From Mansonella perstans (taxonomy: Eukaryota; Nematoda; Chromadorea; Rhabditida; Onchocercidae): a stretch of DNA of 64,000 nucleotides. The number at the start of each line of letters is the position of its first letter. Within the stretch, counting starts at the first letter, position 1. Below the pieces are notes generated by a model. The model was given only the letters and a program-made list of their open reading frames with translations, was not told the origin of the DNA and made no database searches. A program made the position numbers and the translations under genes. This document shows positions 1-14,100 of this stretch, in pieces. The stretch lies in contig JBAMDO010000205.1 of NCBI GenBank assembly GCA_037074765.1, positions 1 to 64,000 of the forward strand. The letters are read 5' to 3'.

Positions 1-1701
1 GAATTGTCGTAGAATACCTTGAGAAGTTTTTTATGTCTTACTACTCTAAAGATAATTAAGTAATGCTTCAACTTCAATTTCTTGGTGAGATATTAACGGA
101 CTTTGCCAATGTAAAAGAGATCATCACTAAAACCCAATGTAAATAATTTTGCTCCCACAAGGTCTGTTACACAGAAAACGTTTCTTAGACAATTTCGGTT
201 GTTGAAATCTTGAATAGCGATATTTTTTTCATCGCCTCAGTAGCTCATGTTTTTTTGATCGCTGGGAAACCATGTAAAAAAATTTTGAAGCCTTGAAAAA
301 CCCTTGAAAAAGAGGAGAAGGAGTACTACAAAATGAATTAACATTTCTGTGCTGGTTTTGCAAAAGCTTCAAAACCGAACAAATATGTTTACCAACCTAC
401 AACTTTGCTGATAATAATACAGTTATTATCAGCAAAGTTTCTTTGATTAGGTTATTCTTATGAATAAGTAAGCATCCTTACTATAGCAAAAACATTGCTA
501 AATCTCAAATACAGTTAGTGGATTACTTGCTGGATCGAATGAATAAATTCAAGAATCCATGCAATCCATTAACGGCAGAAGGTGCTAATATCCCAACTGA
601 TTGAATTTATTTAAGAAAAATATTTCATGTAACAAAAATACGATTCGTTTTTTCTGAAAGAATATTTTAAAACTGAATAAAACTATAATCTTTCTTTTAT
701 GCTTTTTTTATGAAGAGCGCTTAGCTGCTGATGTTACTGACAACGGTGATCAATTATTATTAGTAATGCTATCATGACACTTTTCATAAATAATGGTCTA
801 TGGTAATAATATGGTATTCCTCTTCCTTCGTGACGCATCTGTTGAAATGTGAGGCAGGAGTACAGGAAAGCGAAGTATCTGGTCACTCAAGTATCTGATC
901 ATTTGAAGGACAGGTTCATTAAATGGGTAATAGTCGTTTGCCCACTGATGGTGAGTTCAAAAGCCTTGTTATCAAATGATTGCATGTTGGCGGTATTCTT
1001 ATCAAATTTGAGCGCCTCTGAAGACAGTTTCTATCAATAAAGGAGATTTCAATCATTATTAATGAACTAATTGTATCATTATGCAACGTCAGTACATTAT
1101 TAATAATAATAATAGCTATTGCATTTCATGAAAGGCTTGCATGTATGTTTATTTTTTTAATTGAATTTTTATTTGGGGGTAAGGAATACCAAAAAGTACA
1201 TCTTGATTCATCCGAGAAGTACATCTTGATTCATCAAGAGAGCGTGACGAGTTTATTTGCAGTCGTTTACAGCAATTTTGCAAGAAGAGATGGATGTTTG
1301 GAGGAATAGGGATACCAAAGGGAGAAAAGGAATTCTAATACTTTTTCATCGTTACATTGGTGTACCTATCATCTTTCATTATTTTTCTCGCATTTCTCCA
1401 AGCTTTTCTTCAAGACTAGCTTCTGACAAAGGAAAAATAGCACTATCTGGCAGTTTATTTAGGTTTTTTTTTTTAAAAAAGCTCAATGATGAGCTTTTGC
1501 TATTGCAAATATATAGGGATCAAAAATGCAGGTATTTCATTTCATATGCTTGTGCTTGTGCCAGCGGCAATAATGTTCAAAGGATTCGAAGATTATATTC
1601 CTTAATATTTAATTATCTATTTTATGCACTTTTTCCACCAAAATTATGTTTTTAATCGCTGAAATATGGTACCGTGTTAGAAGTAAGGAGAAATACGGCA
1701 A
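1..1701. other. Region upstream of eps-8 with no supported gene
   Basis: No reading frame here looks like protein. The two longest open stretches (849-1040, 1257-1655) have no recognisable motifs and no fitting splice signals. The region holds a perfect hairpin at 401-439 and a short direct repeat near 1195-1240 (two copies of about 20 bp built on ACATCTTGATTCATC). It probably contains the promoter and 5' end of the EPS8-like gene. TTAG just before 1680 could be a trans-splice acceptor for that gene's first coding exon. Confidence 0.5.
401..439. repeat. Perfect 17-bp inverted repeat (hairpin)
   Basis: Arms 401-417 and 423-439 are exact reverse complements around the 5-nt spacer TACAG. The left arm reads AACTTTGCTGATAATAA. 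It lies in noncoding sequence upstream of the EPS8-like gene. No flanking duplication or transposase marks it as a mobile element, so its role is unknown. Confidence 0.8.
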
Positions 1702-4700
1702 ATGCAGCATCTGACCAGAAAAGATTCCCTTTCCAGGTGGGAGGTATACTGAAAACCGAAGAAAGCTAGCTTTTTTGTTAATTTGATATATTTTAATAAA
1801 AATCTAGAACTTATAGCGATAGTTCTAACAAATATCCCTGAACCTAATTAAGAAATTTATTAAAGCGAATTTTTCTGATAGTTTTATTCGAAGAGGGTGG
1901 CAGTCTTGTTATTAATATTATTTTAAAACGTTTTATTATTTACAACAAAATCTAGCGTTGGAGTTCTGTTTGCAGTGGTTATCCGACCAGCTCACGGCAT
2001 CCATCAGCGGCATCTGGTTCAAGTTCGTATTACTATTCACGTGGTGGAGGCTCATTATCGTCGAATGCTCCGTCTCCAGCAATACCGCCATATAATAGCG
2101 TTGCACCACAGCAGCACAACGGCATAATCGAAAATTCAACGATGAGCGTTCATGGTTGGTTGATTTCAAACTGTTATTTCCAGTTATCTTGTGCTGCATA
2201 TCATATTTTTACTGCTAATATAGGTAACAGTCGTCATCCAACTGTGGAGAATGATACGCCGTCATATTGGGTGGAACATTTGGCAACATTTGCTGTTGGT
2301 CGAGAATTCGGTTTGCAATATCCGGAAGATGGTGTCAGGAAACTGAAGCAGTTGGAGAATAGTAGTGCAATATGGGCGCAACCAATGGTACTCAGGTTAC
2401 GACCCAGAGTTGTCTCGGTTGAGGACGAAAATGGAGTAAGAATTATTTCACTTTTTTCTTTAATGATTAATGTTCGAAATCTAAAACTTCTTGTACAGAA
2501 ACCAAAAAAAGGGAGAAGAACGGAACAGGAGACCAAATACTCACTGTGTAAAATGAAAAGACGTATTGAACTACTACAGTTTTTATAGCAGCAGTAGATA
2601 GATGTATTGCGTCAAGCTTATAAATGATTTATTCTTTGTTCAAATTTTTTGATCTTGTCTTAACTGCGTCTAACAGATTTTTGATTTCAATAGCTGATCT
2701 TATTGTATTCGTAAACTTTGAAAAATTCGAAATCCTTAAAATTCCTTTCACCATTACTTGGAGAAAAAAAGAAATGAGTGAACAAAAAAATGAATTAAAA
2801 TGTAGGCCTTGTTCAGTCAGTACTTTAACATCGATCTCTCTCAAAATTCCCTCCCTCTATATACATATATACGAAATACCTGCAATTTGGAAATTGCGTA
2901 CGCTGAATTTTTAATACTGTCACAAGTTGAAGAAACATAAAGTTATTTGCAGCTTCAATTTACAAGACAAGGCATTTTTGTACATCTGCTTCCAATCTTG
3001 CATTAACGAATTACGAAGACACGTTTGCATCAGTATAAATCTTTGCAAAGCGTTATATCTTTCTTTTCCTGCCTTATCATTATTCCAACTTTCCTTTAGG
3101 AGCTGAAAACTTTTTACCCTGCTACACTTTCGGAAAGATTGCGCTTCGCATGAATATTTTTGCTGCGTCTGTGGCAGGATTTTCTTCACATAAAAACTTG
3201 AATTACTATAGTACGATTAAAATCGATAAAAAACATCCGCACATTCTACATAAATATAAAAGAAAGATTCATCAGCCTCTTCGGGAAAATATATTAACTG
3301 AAGAAAATTACCTTTGAAATTGGAAATATGGAAATGGGCACTACCTAAGCAGTCAAGAGAAAATGAGTGCACATAAGTGATGCATAAGGAAGGAAGATAA
3401 GGAAGATAATTCAGGAAAAGATATAAACCATGGATATATGTTACTTTTTTTTGCTCAACGGTGAAATTTCAATTTTTTAACTCCCAGATAAGTTTCAGGC
3501 TATGCATGTTTGAAATTGGATATTTCCAGAGCTTACTTGGATTTTCGAGGAGTTTTGCATGCATGAGATAGTTTAGAAAAGCTAAAACATGCTTTTATTT
3601 CAGTTGAAACAAAATCTTACTTTTTTTTTTAATCCTATTTATGTTTTTTTTAGGATCTTGTAGAACAGTTCCCAATGGAACTCGTAATAAATCCAACTGC
3701 ACATTTATCTGCTAATCCACGTGACGTGTACAACAATATTCTCTTATTTATCGTTAAAGAAGATAAAAAACGTGGCAGAAGCTTGAATCCCACCGAAATG
3801 CATATTTTCCAGGTGTTTTCATGCTTTACGAAGATTTTTTTAGCTTTTTTTTGTTCTCATTCTTTACGAGTTTTACAAGTTTTTCAAAAGAGAACAGTTT
3901 AAATGATAATTTGCATCTGGTGCATATATTTTGAAATAATCAGTCTCATTTTAATACGTTCCAGGATAATCTTTTTGGAAATATTTTCTAGTGCGTAATG
4001 ACAGTGAAATAGGCATAATTAATGAAATTATGACGAAGACGATGAATTGTTGAAACAGATAGAGTGATTTCTTTTAATCTTTACCTCTCAGGTAAATAGA
4101 CAATGTGGTAAATCTTTTTATAGTGCAATCGTGTCTCAGCAAATGATGTTGTGGATGACTTAAAGGCATTTTTATCGGGACATTACAAAAAGGTAAGAAC
4201 GGGGCGACGCGATACGGGCTTCATGATTGGGTATCAACCACCATTCGTGATGGGTACATTTTTTCATCACTTTAATTATGAATCCATTGTTTTGTGGTCT
4301 GTTAACTCTTCAGAAATGCTCATAACTTGGAGTTGCAGAATCAACGGCTACTAATATATGTAGGAATATATAATGAAATTTTGCTTTTAGATGTACTGCT
4401 AGCATTGAAATTTTACTGTGACAAATATTGGTGAGATGTGTTATGCTAAGTTGTTTATTTTGCAGGGCCACCGGCTCGGGGTTATCGTGATGATACTTCC
4501 GCTAGTTCTGACAATAGTGAGTCATTTGAAAGGGATGTGGTAAGTAAAAATCGGTATTTTTTTTGAGCAAATCAGTTTAAAAGTTATTTTTCTGATCAAA
4601 TTCATGTCTTATTTTGCTCTTTGTTTTTGATCGTATATTACAATACACGCTGAAGCGAGGAGCAACTCTGTTCAGCATATTAAATTTTATCACTCTCCTA

Positions 4701-7700
4701 ATGATAATCAGATTTTACTGATTTTTTTCTCCCAATTACTGAGCTCTGTTACTTCCAAGATTGATTATTTAATTATACCTAAATGTAAGATCTGCTCAAG
4801 TTTACAGAGTTTTGTTCAAAATTTCCAGTTTAATTTCCTAGTACTTCAAATATCTGTGATTACTGAATTTAGAACACATTAAATCGTTGTTTCGATGATA
4901 TAGAGCGATTTGTTGCCCGTATACAATCAGCTGCAATTGCTCAGCGTGAACTTGAAGCCCAAACACATCGACAACGTACTCATCGTAAGCAGAACTCACG
5001 TACTGCTCTTGATCCACAAAGCGGTATTTTGCAGATGCGTGCACAACTTCCCGTAGAATTTGAATTTGTTGATATTTTGCAGAAATTCAAGCTGTCATTC
5101 AATTTGTTGGTAAGTTGAGATATTTTCGATTATTTTGGCATTATTAATAAGAAACAATTCGCCCTAATATTCCGATTAGTTTTTAAATTGCAAATTATTT
5201 GAAATAGTTTTTCGATTTATAACGAAGCCTTTTGGTAATGTAATTGTAGGTTCAGATTTTCAATAGCCTTTTTATCAGTACATGCTTATAATCCATCAAT
5301 ACCAAAATGTCTTTCATTTCATTTATTCAAGAAAATGTATTTTTAACAGGCTAAGCTGAAAAATCACATTCATGAGCCAAATGCACCAGAATTATTGCAT
5401 TTCCTGTTCACTCCGCTCACAATTATACTTGACGCATGTCGTTGGGGCCTCGGAAGAAATGTCGCTCCTCAGGTATAATTTGCGATTATCGAAAATTGCC
5501 ATCATATTCATGTCATGAATTTTCAGAACGCTATCCTCGACATGTAAAAGAATAGTAAAGAAAATGAAGTTACTAGGTAACATGGTGGAAAGAAGAAGGT
5601 GAAGATGACATGACTTACTGCGTTTGGTGTACTTTTTGCGACGGGTAGATACACAGACAGTTAACTGCCTTTTACAAAAGTTTTACTTTTTTTAATGAAA
5701 TCAAAATTTTTTTTTAGGTCGTCTCTCCGCTGCTTTCACGAGAAACTCGTGAACTATTGCAAAATTGTTTAACAAGTAGAGAGTCTGATGTATGGATGGC
5801 TATGGGAGAAGCATGGAGAGTAGCGCCGTCTGTTTTTTTTCTAGCAAATCTTATTTGTTTTGCATATGAAACAACAATAACGACTTTTCGTTTGTTTAAA
5901 GGCAGTTTAATTTTGTAGAAGTTAGCATAATTTTCAGCATAACGAGTAGGAAATAAGAATGAATTCAAATTTAGTGAATTTTGGTCTGAAACCAAAACAG
6001 TTTAATGGCAAAGCTATATTTTTTTAAATTGGATTGCAGAGAAGATTGGATTGGACCATTGCCTAGACCTTATAGACCTATATTTTTGGATGGTTTTGCA
6101 CCATATGGTTATCCAGATAACTATGATGGTCCACAAAGTCCTCAGCGATATCAATCAATGCCACAACCAATTCATCGTGGTATGAGTGCACCACCACCGC
6201 TTACTCAGAATTCCCATACTCACCGACCTCCCATCAGGGACCGCTCTGTTGATAATGTATGGACTTTTATTTAGAGTTTATTCTTCTTCAGAGTAAATTT
6301 AGCATAATTGTAAGTAACTGTAAATCTAAATTGTATTATTTTTGTCATCACAGCGTACTTATTCTTTTTCACTTATCAACGAATAGCAACCCGATTTCTT
6401 CGTAATTCGATGATAAGCTGGATGATAACATTTTGTGTTGGGACGAAACTGCGGTTTATAGCGTTTGTTTTAAACTGGTGATAGTACTACTATTGAACTT
6501 GAGAGACTGACGTATTGATGTTACGTATCTCTAGCGGCATTTCTTATAGCCATCATTTCAACTGGGAATTGGAATGTGAAAATTTGGATGTTCTAAATTT
6601 GCTAATCATTTATTTAATTCTGTACTTTAGTTAAATATTGATCTGGATCATATGTCTCTGGAAAAGGAGCGTTTGGATTTTGAAAGAGAAAAAATTGCGG
6701 AGCGTGAAAGACGACTTATTGAAGATGAGCGCCGAATCCTGTATGTTTTATAAGTAGCACATACCGAAAAGGATAGGAAGGCATGTAACGGAAGATCCTA
6801 CATTTCACTAAGACATTTTAATTCTGTGTTAGACAGGAATGTATGTATATTGAAACGAAGGCGAAAAGGCTACCATGCTGTTTGTTTTGCAAGACCCTTA
6901 GGGAAGATTCGCCACTATCCGTTGGTATCTGTAAAAGTTATTCTACTCTCCGTTTCTTTTTATACCAGATGGTATAGTAAATTGGATTTGATATGCTTTC
7001 CAGACAGGAAAAACAGCGCTTGGCAGCTGAAAAAGAAATGATAGCGCAAGAAGCTGAACAAAGATCAGTGGGTAGCAGTTACATGGCAAGACCGAATGAG
7101 TAAATTTGTTTAAAATTAGTATTAGTTTGTTACCCGCTTATTCATCTAAATAACTTTGTTCTCATCTTCGTCATACTTGTCGTTGTCTTTTCAATAAATA
7201 TGATAACTCATTCTTAGAAAATACTGCAGGACATCACGTCAACCATCACCAGTTATTTCGCGACGGCCGCTTTATCAGTCGCAGTTTAACGAAAGTGAAC
7301 AGCAACATATGTCTTCGTCATTCGGACCGGTTTTGCAAGAACAGAGCCCACGGCAGCGAGCATTCCTAGATGATATTATAACTCGTCATGCCAAACTCGT
7401 ACAAGTTACACATACTCGAGTTGCACAAAATCCGAAAGAATTAACTGTCAGTCAAGGTGAATTTCTTGAGGTAAGATCAGAAGTTTTAAAGATCCGCATT
7501 ATTGACTGTTGCAGCGCTTGAATTTTGCATTTTCCTGCTTGTTTTCAGACTTTCGGAAATGTACTTATCCAATTCATTTTTTTGGTTTTCAAAGCTAAAT
7601 AAAATTATGTCGTTACAGGTCTTAAACGATAATAAAAATTGGTGGGAATGCACAAATGTTCACCACCGTGTTGGTTACGTCCCTCACACTATATTATCTG

Positions 7701-8126
7701 TTGTAAGTGTAGATCGTAGTTCTCCTCAATCGTTACCACCTCAAGACCCGACACTTCATTTGGTGAGTATTTCATCCAGTGAAACACATGCAGCAATGAA
7801 TCTTTGTCCATTATATTTTGTATTTTCTAAAACAATTGTATCATTTCAATTGTTTGGAGGAATTTGAAGTTCGTCTCGCACAGAGTTTTTATACCAGACA
7901 TACATAATTTCTGAAGGCTAAACAATACATTGTTTCTTTTTTCAGACAGCATGAGTTTAGTTGTTCAATCTTGTATTTACAGGATCGGCTGTCATCGCAG
8001 GGAAATACAGTACCTCATCGTGGAGCGTCTTTATCGATAAGTCCGCGCCCGGGTACTGTGAGTGACGTTGCACCCGAATACATCAAACAACGACAAGGCA
8101 AGCGAGGAGAATTCAGATACTTTTAG
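1702..8126 (+). CDS. eps-8: EPS8-like adaptor (PTB + SH3), short form
   Basis: Exons 1702-1736, 1976-2154, 2224-2435, 3654-3812, 4124-4253, 4466-4539, 4873-5109, 5350-5472, 5718-5827, 6040-6256, 6631-6740, 7004-7099, 7230-7470, 7619-7762 and 7983-8126 keep frame throughout and give about 736 residues. EPS8 proteins link receptor signalling to cortical actin. The PTB domain spans about residues 84-218 (YWVEHLATF, VRKLKQLE, DDLKAFLSGHYKK). A helical middle region follows, with GEAWRVAPEDWIGPLPRPY and a proline-rich stretch (about 420-492). Next come a charged coil (RLDFEREKIAERERRL) and an SH3 domain at about 615-667 (ELTVSQGEFLEVL, NWWE, GYVP). The SH3 start reads VQVTHTRV where ALYDY-type sequence is usual. 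The protein stops soon after SH3 and lacks the C-terminal actin-capping region of long EPS8. The donor at 5828 (GTCTGT) is weak but is needed for the frame. The start is the first ATG whose exon joins in phase. Identity is sure; the 5' end is less so. Confidence 0.9.
8098..8102 (+). promoter_or_regulatory. Candidate GC-type alternative splice donor in last eps-8 exon
   Basis: The last EPS8-like exon contains CAAG followed by GCAAGC, a match to the GC-AG donor consensus, 29 bases before the stop codon. Read straight through, the exon ends in a stop at 8124-8126. Using the GC donor would skip that stop and could splice to C-terminal exons. I found no convincing EPS8 C-terminal exon in the next 7 kb, so use of this site is inference. 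Confidence 0.3.
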
Positions 8127-11100
8127 CTTTTTCTAGTCACTGCTTCATATCATATCAAATCTTCGTATTATCTTCGGTTTATTTTTGAAAATTTTAAGTA
8201 ATTTTTTCACTGGGAAATTGGACAGGAGCGATACTTTCGATTAGAATTTTGTTTTCGATTGTTATTACCTTTTAAAGTAATCTTGTTCTAAATGTGTTTT
8301 ATTTTTTTCAATTATGTGTTAATACTACACAGTTCGATAACGCTTGTTCAAATATATTTCTTACCTTTTCCTGTAAGTTTAGGTCCTTTGCTCATTTCAG
8401 TTTTTTAACCCTCCTATTTTAAAAATTTTCGGGAAACTTGCAACAAACAATTAAATGCCCAACACTACAATTTTTTATCTAGACCCTATAAACATTTTTT
8501 ACTTTAACAGTATTCTTTTCCTGTTTTTTGGTTAGTTTGCAGATTCCAAAAATTTTTCCGTTTCCGAAATATTGGGTTTTCTTTTCGCAAAATTTCGTGA
8601 AACCAGATTGGTCACGACGGCATATTTTTAGATGAGATTGTTCGCATTTTTATGTCTACGCTCGGTTGCGCTCACTTTATCAATTTTTTTTAGGCAATGT
8701 ATTAGTTTGCTGGTTCCAATTTTACCTGTATTTTATAGTTCTTCAAATACAGGTTCTGAGAATTGAATTTTGTACATAATTATTTTAAAAAAAAAATGAA
8801 TGCTTTGATTTTAAAACTTCAAAACTGAAAAATATGGTGTAGTACCCAATTTATGATTATTTACAATTTCATTTCATCGCAAACTAACACACTAACGTTG
8901 CCAGCTTACATTGCTCTTTATTAACTCTTTATTAACTTTCTTATTACATGTTCTGGAATAACATTATTGGCTGATTTCCGGATCAAGAATTTTTGACCAC
9001 TTGATTAGCAGTAACAACTGTCTCCTTCACTTGGAAACAGTTGTTATTGCTGTCAGAAGATGACGGAATGAATGGTAACAGTAACGTGAAAGTGCTCCCA
9101 TTATCACTTTTATATATAAAAAGATTCAGGTCTTGCATGACAGCAGTAAAATTGTTTCACTTCAGTATCAAATAAATGTTTTTCAATTGCGTACTATCAT
9201 TTTGCATTACTGCTTAGGTAAATGGATGACTAAGTCGAAAGAGCTTGCAAGTCATGTTTCTCAAAATTTGCTAAATTTCAAGGTTTAATGTTAGCCATGC
9301 ATAATTCTGCAACTTTTTCTGTAAAATTCTTATGTATTTACCTGAACAGATTTTGTACAAAAAACAGGAAATAACCACAGATAAGGAAGGACATTCTTTT
9401 AAGTGAAATCTGGGAATAAAAAATTGATATTGCATGGAGTCAAATTTATACGGAATTTTCATTGTCAGTTCTGGTATTAAATGTGGGACTACTGTTTTTA
9501 AAAAGTTTTAAGAATGGATTATAAATAGGGTGAATGTAAATTGGCGTTCATGAAAAGAAGTTTAAAAAAAACTGCGATTTTCCATTTTAAATTAATTGGT
9601 GGTGGCAGTAAAAAACTAATTGCAAATTCTGAATTAATGGGGAAGTGCTGCTGTTTAAGTTTTGGGTCCTTCTTGTTATAAATCAAAAGGTTTTATGAAT
9701 TTGCAGTCGTGACAGTTCATTTTAGCCGGTAATCTTTTTGTTGCCAAATAGATGATAATAATTAATTGTTCAACTATTTTTACATGTTATTGTTATTCAT
9801 TACTAGCAACATGCTGAATGCAAGGCACATGAACGTCATAATTTTTAATTCGTCCATTTTATATTTCTATTAATATTACCTAAATTTATGCGCAGAAAAG
9901 TTAGAATTTTTTGAATTCTTATTAGTATAGCATAAATATTGTGTAAACAGTAACTATGCTTTTCACTTATTGTTCTCCGATTTTCTAATTGAGTCTGATA
10001 AGTTTCGTTTTGCTTTTTATTATTTGTGGTAATATGTATTTTATTGCGCGATAGTGAAAATTAAATAATTGAAGAAGAAAGCTATCATCGAATGAAAAGT
10101 CTAATTTGCTTACGGCCTCCTAATATTATTCTTTTCCGTTCAAATTTTATGAGTTTTAATATTTTTGGGGAAGTGAAAAAATTCATTTCACTTATTTTTT
10201 GGGACTAAGGCACCTATCGAAAACATAATTCATATTCGTTTACACTGAAATGAAATGAGAATCTAGTTGGTCAAGGAAGTTTCCGTTGTTCTGTATATTG
10301 TGATTTCCCCGGAAGTTATTCTGCAGTATACATGGATTTTTAGAAAATTAAGAAATGAAAATAATATAAAAAGCCTGCGAATTGATGGCAAAAAATTGCT
10401 CAAAACTGCTGTATTTTTTTGTTATCTCATTTGTCGTGAGGATTAGTACGACAAATTTGTTGTAGCAGATTGTAATGATCGGGGAGAATATAGTTCTTGA
10501 CATTCTGTTAGAGGAAAAATCGCGATAAATTTTACTTGTAAAAGTTGAAATGAATTTTATTAGCAAGATTAATTCAATTTGCAGAAGAAATGACTTCCGA
10601 AATGTATATTTATAAAGCTTTGTTGTGAAGCAAAAATTCCAATCTTATCAGAGCTGCTAACGGATCTGATGTGTTCGACAATTTTGTCTTGGCCATTGAG
10701 CATTTTGGTTCAAAAGCTTAATTTGAGGTTTAGCACAAGACCTTCTAGACTGCGAGTATTCATAAGCCAATAGGAAAAAGTCGGAAAATTTTCTACATCC
10801 TTGATAAATTGTTCAAGGGAATTGAAATTCGCAATTTGCTACTGTCGACGTTAATGCTACTATTTTGTTTTCTGTAGCAATTGGAAACACTCGGGAAGAA
10901 GCTTGTACTCGGTAAAGAAACTGAATTTCTGCGAAACGTATAGATCAAGATCCAGATGCAGAAGCCGATGGCACAGAGATATTGATAACAATTTGCAAGG
11001 AGAAAATGAAACACGTTTGAATAAGTTGATTATTTACTTATAGCATGTGCAGGTAGAACTCTTGCCCTAGGCTTTTGAATATCGTTAACGCACTGTGGTC

Positions 11101-14100
11101 ATGTGTAAAAAACTTGACATTCATTAATAGACTGAAAAATCTGAAAATCAGTGGTCAAAAAGCTTATGGAGTTAATCAACTGAACTAATTAGCTAAAAAA
11201 AACTTTCCAGAATTAGTGATCAGAAGAAACTGGTTGATATGAGATTTACTACCCTTCATTCGCGAAGGCCCCTTAGGATTAAGCTTATTGATACAACTGA
11301 CAGTTCAGTGTCCTTCCAGGATATTGCAAAGTGCGGAAGAACTTTAAAGTACCTCTTCCGCATTATCGAAAATACTAAATAGGTTGTCTTTAGTCTTCTA
11401 AACAACACGAGATCGTAACCAACGCATCCACATTTTGAAAACACTAGACTGGGAATGGAGACGGAAGGACATTTAATGTACATATGTTCATTTCAAGTTT
11501 CTTCAGCTAACAAAGTGTAATGGATTTAAATTTACCAAATTATCGTTGCATATTTTTCTTTAAATCAGAAAAGAATGAAAGGAATAAATTCATTTCGAAG
11601 AAAAAAATTTTCTAGTCTATTGTAGTATGGGCCAGTTGTTACATTCACTGATCTGATATAATCATACAAAATGAGGGAAATTTTTTGATATTGATTGGTT
11701 TGCTACTTTGGCCTATGTTGGCTTTTGTTCTTAATTGTTAGCTAGTGTTACATAAGACTCAGATTCTTCAAGAATTTTAGGCCCATCTCGCTTCATCAAA
11801 ATTTGTGATTAATGCCTCTGATTTCGAAAAAAACCACGACGTCGCTTCTGTTATATATCTGCGGCAATCGTCTGTAGTCTTCAGAAAGAATCACAACGTC
11901 GTGATACAAGCAATTAATGTAAGATACATACCGAATCCACTTCTGTATCTTGAACATGGAAGATAGAAAAATGAGCGTTAGAGCAGAGTGTGTGCTACAG
12001 CCTCTATAAAATTCAGGATCCCTCTGGACGCTTTGTTACTGGGATAGCATGGTTATTAATCATACTGTTACGAACTTGTGCAAGATTTCGCGATAATTTG
12101 CATTAAATTTACTCAATCATTTTTAAACCATAAGAATAGATCCATTTTATGATAATTCAGCGTAGTAACTTTATCATCGTTTATTATAACTCCATTTGCT
12201 AGATATGGCAAAAAAAAAGTCGCAGTAATGGTTGTTTTAAATATCTTTTGAAATCCTAAGAGTTGACAGTTGTAAACTTTGATTAGGTAGTGATTATGTT
12301 TGCTTATTTTACCAATAAGCTTACAGTTTAAGTTCTAGCTTTTTCAGAGTGTGTGGAAAAAATTTATGACACGACTGGTCCAGTGAATGCAGCTAATTGG
12401 GAAGATCAAGCAAATTATGTCAACGACAAAACATTATAGCAGACCAAAAATCATTGCCACACGAATCCAAGATTGATTGTAGACAAAGGAATCAATATCA
12501 GATAATTGAAAATGTCTGGAGCATTCAGTATTGATGGATAACGCGTTTTTGCCAAGCATCTGACACGGTTTCATTTTGCTTATTCAAGAGAAGTTTAAGT
12601 TTTTCGCATCATTAAGCTGATCTAATCATGAAATGAGGAACTCCATATGTTTCGAAGCAAAGCATTTTTTGGAAATTTGAACAGCATTTGTCTGTTTTCA
12701 TTGAATTAACCAAAACCAACTGAGGTGTCGATCAAAAATAGTACAGTTGATGCCTCAAAAACAAACTCAAGGTAATCATGAAAAAAAAAAAAAAACAGAA
12801 TTTTAGTTTCCTCTTTATCTCCGGTTTCTTCTAGGTTGGTAAGTTCTCACCGACGGTTTCTAATGGATACTGTTGAGGACAGCAAAAGCTAATGTGGTCG
12901 TCAGAAGTGATATAACTAGAATGACGCTTTAAGAAACTTTCCATTCTACAAAGGAAATTACTTCTGATGTGATTTTATCATTGTCATGAAATTGCAGCCC
13001 GTGTAAAATGTTATTCGGTTCGTAATTTTAAATTATTCTAGTAAACACTACCAGGACATACAACTAACTCGATTCTGAGATACCGAAGAACTCACATAAA
13101 TAAATGATACAGCGAGTGAGAAAGCCGATATCTCAACTGTTTGATAACAACTACGACTTTTGATAACCGATTTTGATAGCCTTTAACACGGACATTTCGT
13201 ACGGAACATACTAAATTGATTACAGACTCAAAATTTGTTTTTCCGATATCCCAACTGACTCTTGCTCATCATCAAAAATTTTGGTTGTTATTTATTGATT
13301 TAAAAATGTGTCAAAACGACCACGTCATTCAGCAGGACTTGTGGCTTGTAATGTCAGTAACTCAACACTCTGCCATGGAGACAGGAAACAGGCTGCCTAA
13401 TCTAAATCACTATACGACCCTTACAAATAGCCTGCCGCACAATTTAAAAGTAATGGAAACTGTAACCAACCCAAAAACCTGAAAGACTAACTGTTTGGTG
13501 ACCATCCTTAGAATCATCGCAAAGGTATAAAACTTTACTTCGACCAACTGTGCGTTTCTGTTTGGATATCACGAAAAGTAAGATAAACTCTGTAAGATGT
13601 GTGACAGCCACTTTAAATATTTTGGGGAAACAATTTTATAGTTATTCATTGAACACCACTCATTGGATTAATTATCATACAGTTAAGTTGAGTAAAAAGG
13701 AACAACAAAACAATAAACTGATTACACCGATTCGTAAACCAAATATGAAGTGATGCATCAAGAGAAACCATCAAAAACGGAACCCATATAAAAAAGAGAT
13801 ATTATTAAAACCAGTAAGTACCAGTATAATAATTTCAATTACAGAAAGACTGAAAATACGTAAAGGATCAACGTTTCATGAGGAAAACAAATACACAAAT
13901 ATACCAAAGCAATAAGACATGTTTATGAAACGAGATCAGTGAGCAATCGATATCAATCACTCCGAAAAATCATGTGCGCACCATGAAGTGATGCCATTTG
14001 TAACTTTCCGTAAACAAGCTAACGAATCCGACTAAAAAGCACCTGAATTAAACTGCTTGGAACGGATGTCGATAGAAGAAAATGTTTCTTCACCAAATTC

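Noticed and set aside
1257..1655. 132-codon open frame upstream of eps-8
   Set aside because: No domain, odd composition with long F/L/R runs, and no transcript-like context; likely chance.
12348..12439. Possible eps-8 C-terminal exon after a TTTTTCAG acceptor
   Set aside because: The translation has no similarity to the EPS8 effector region and stops quickly.
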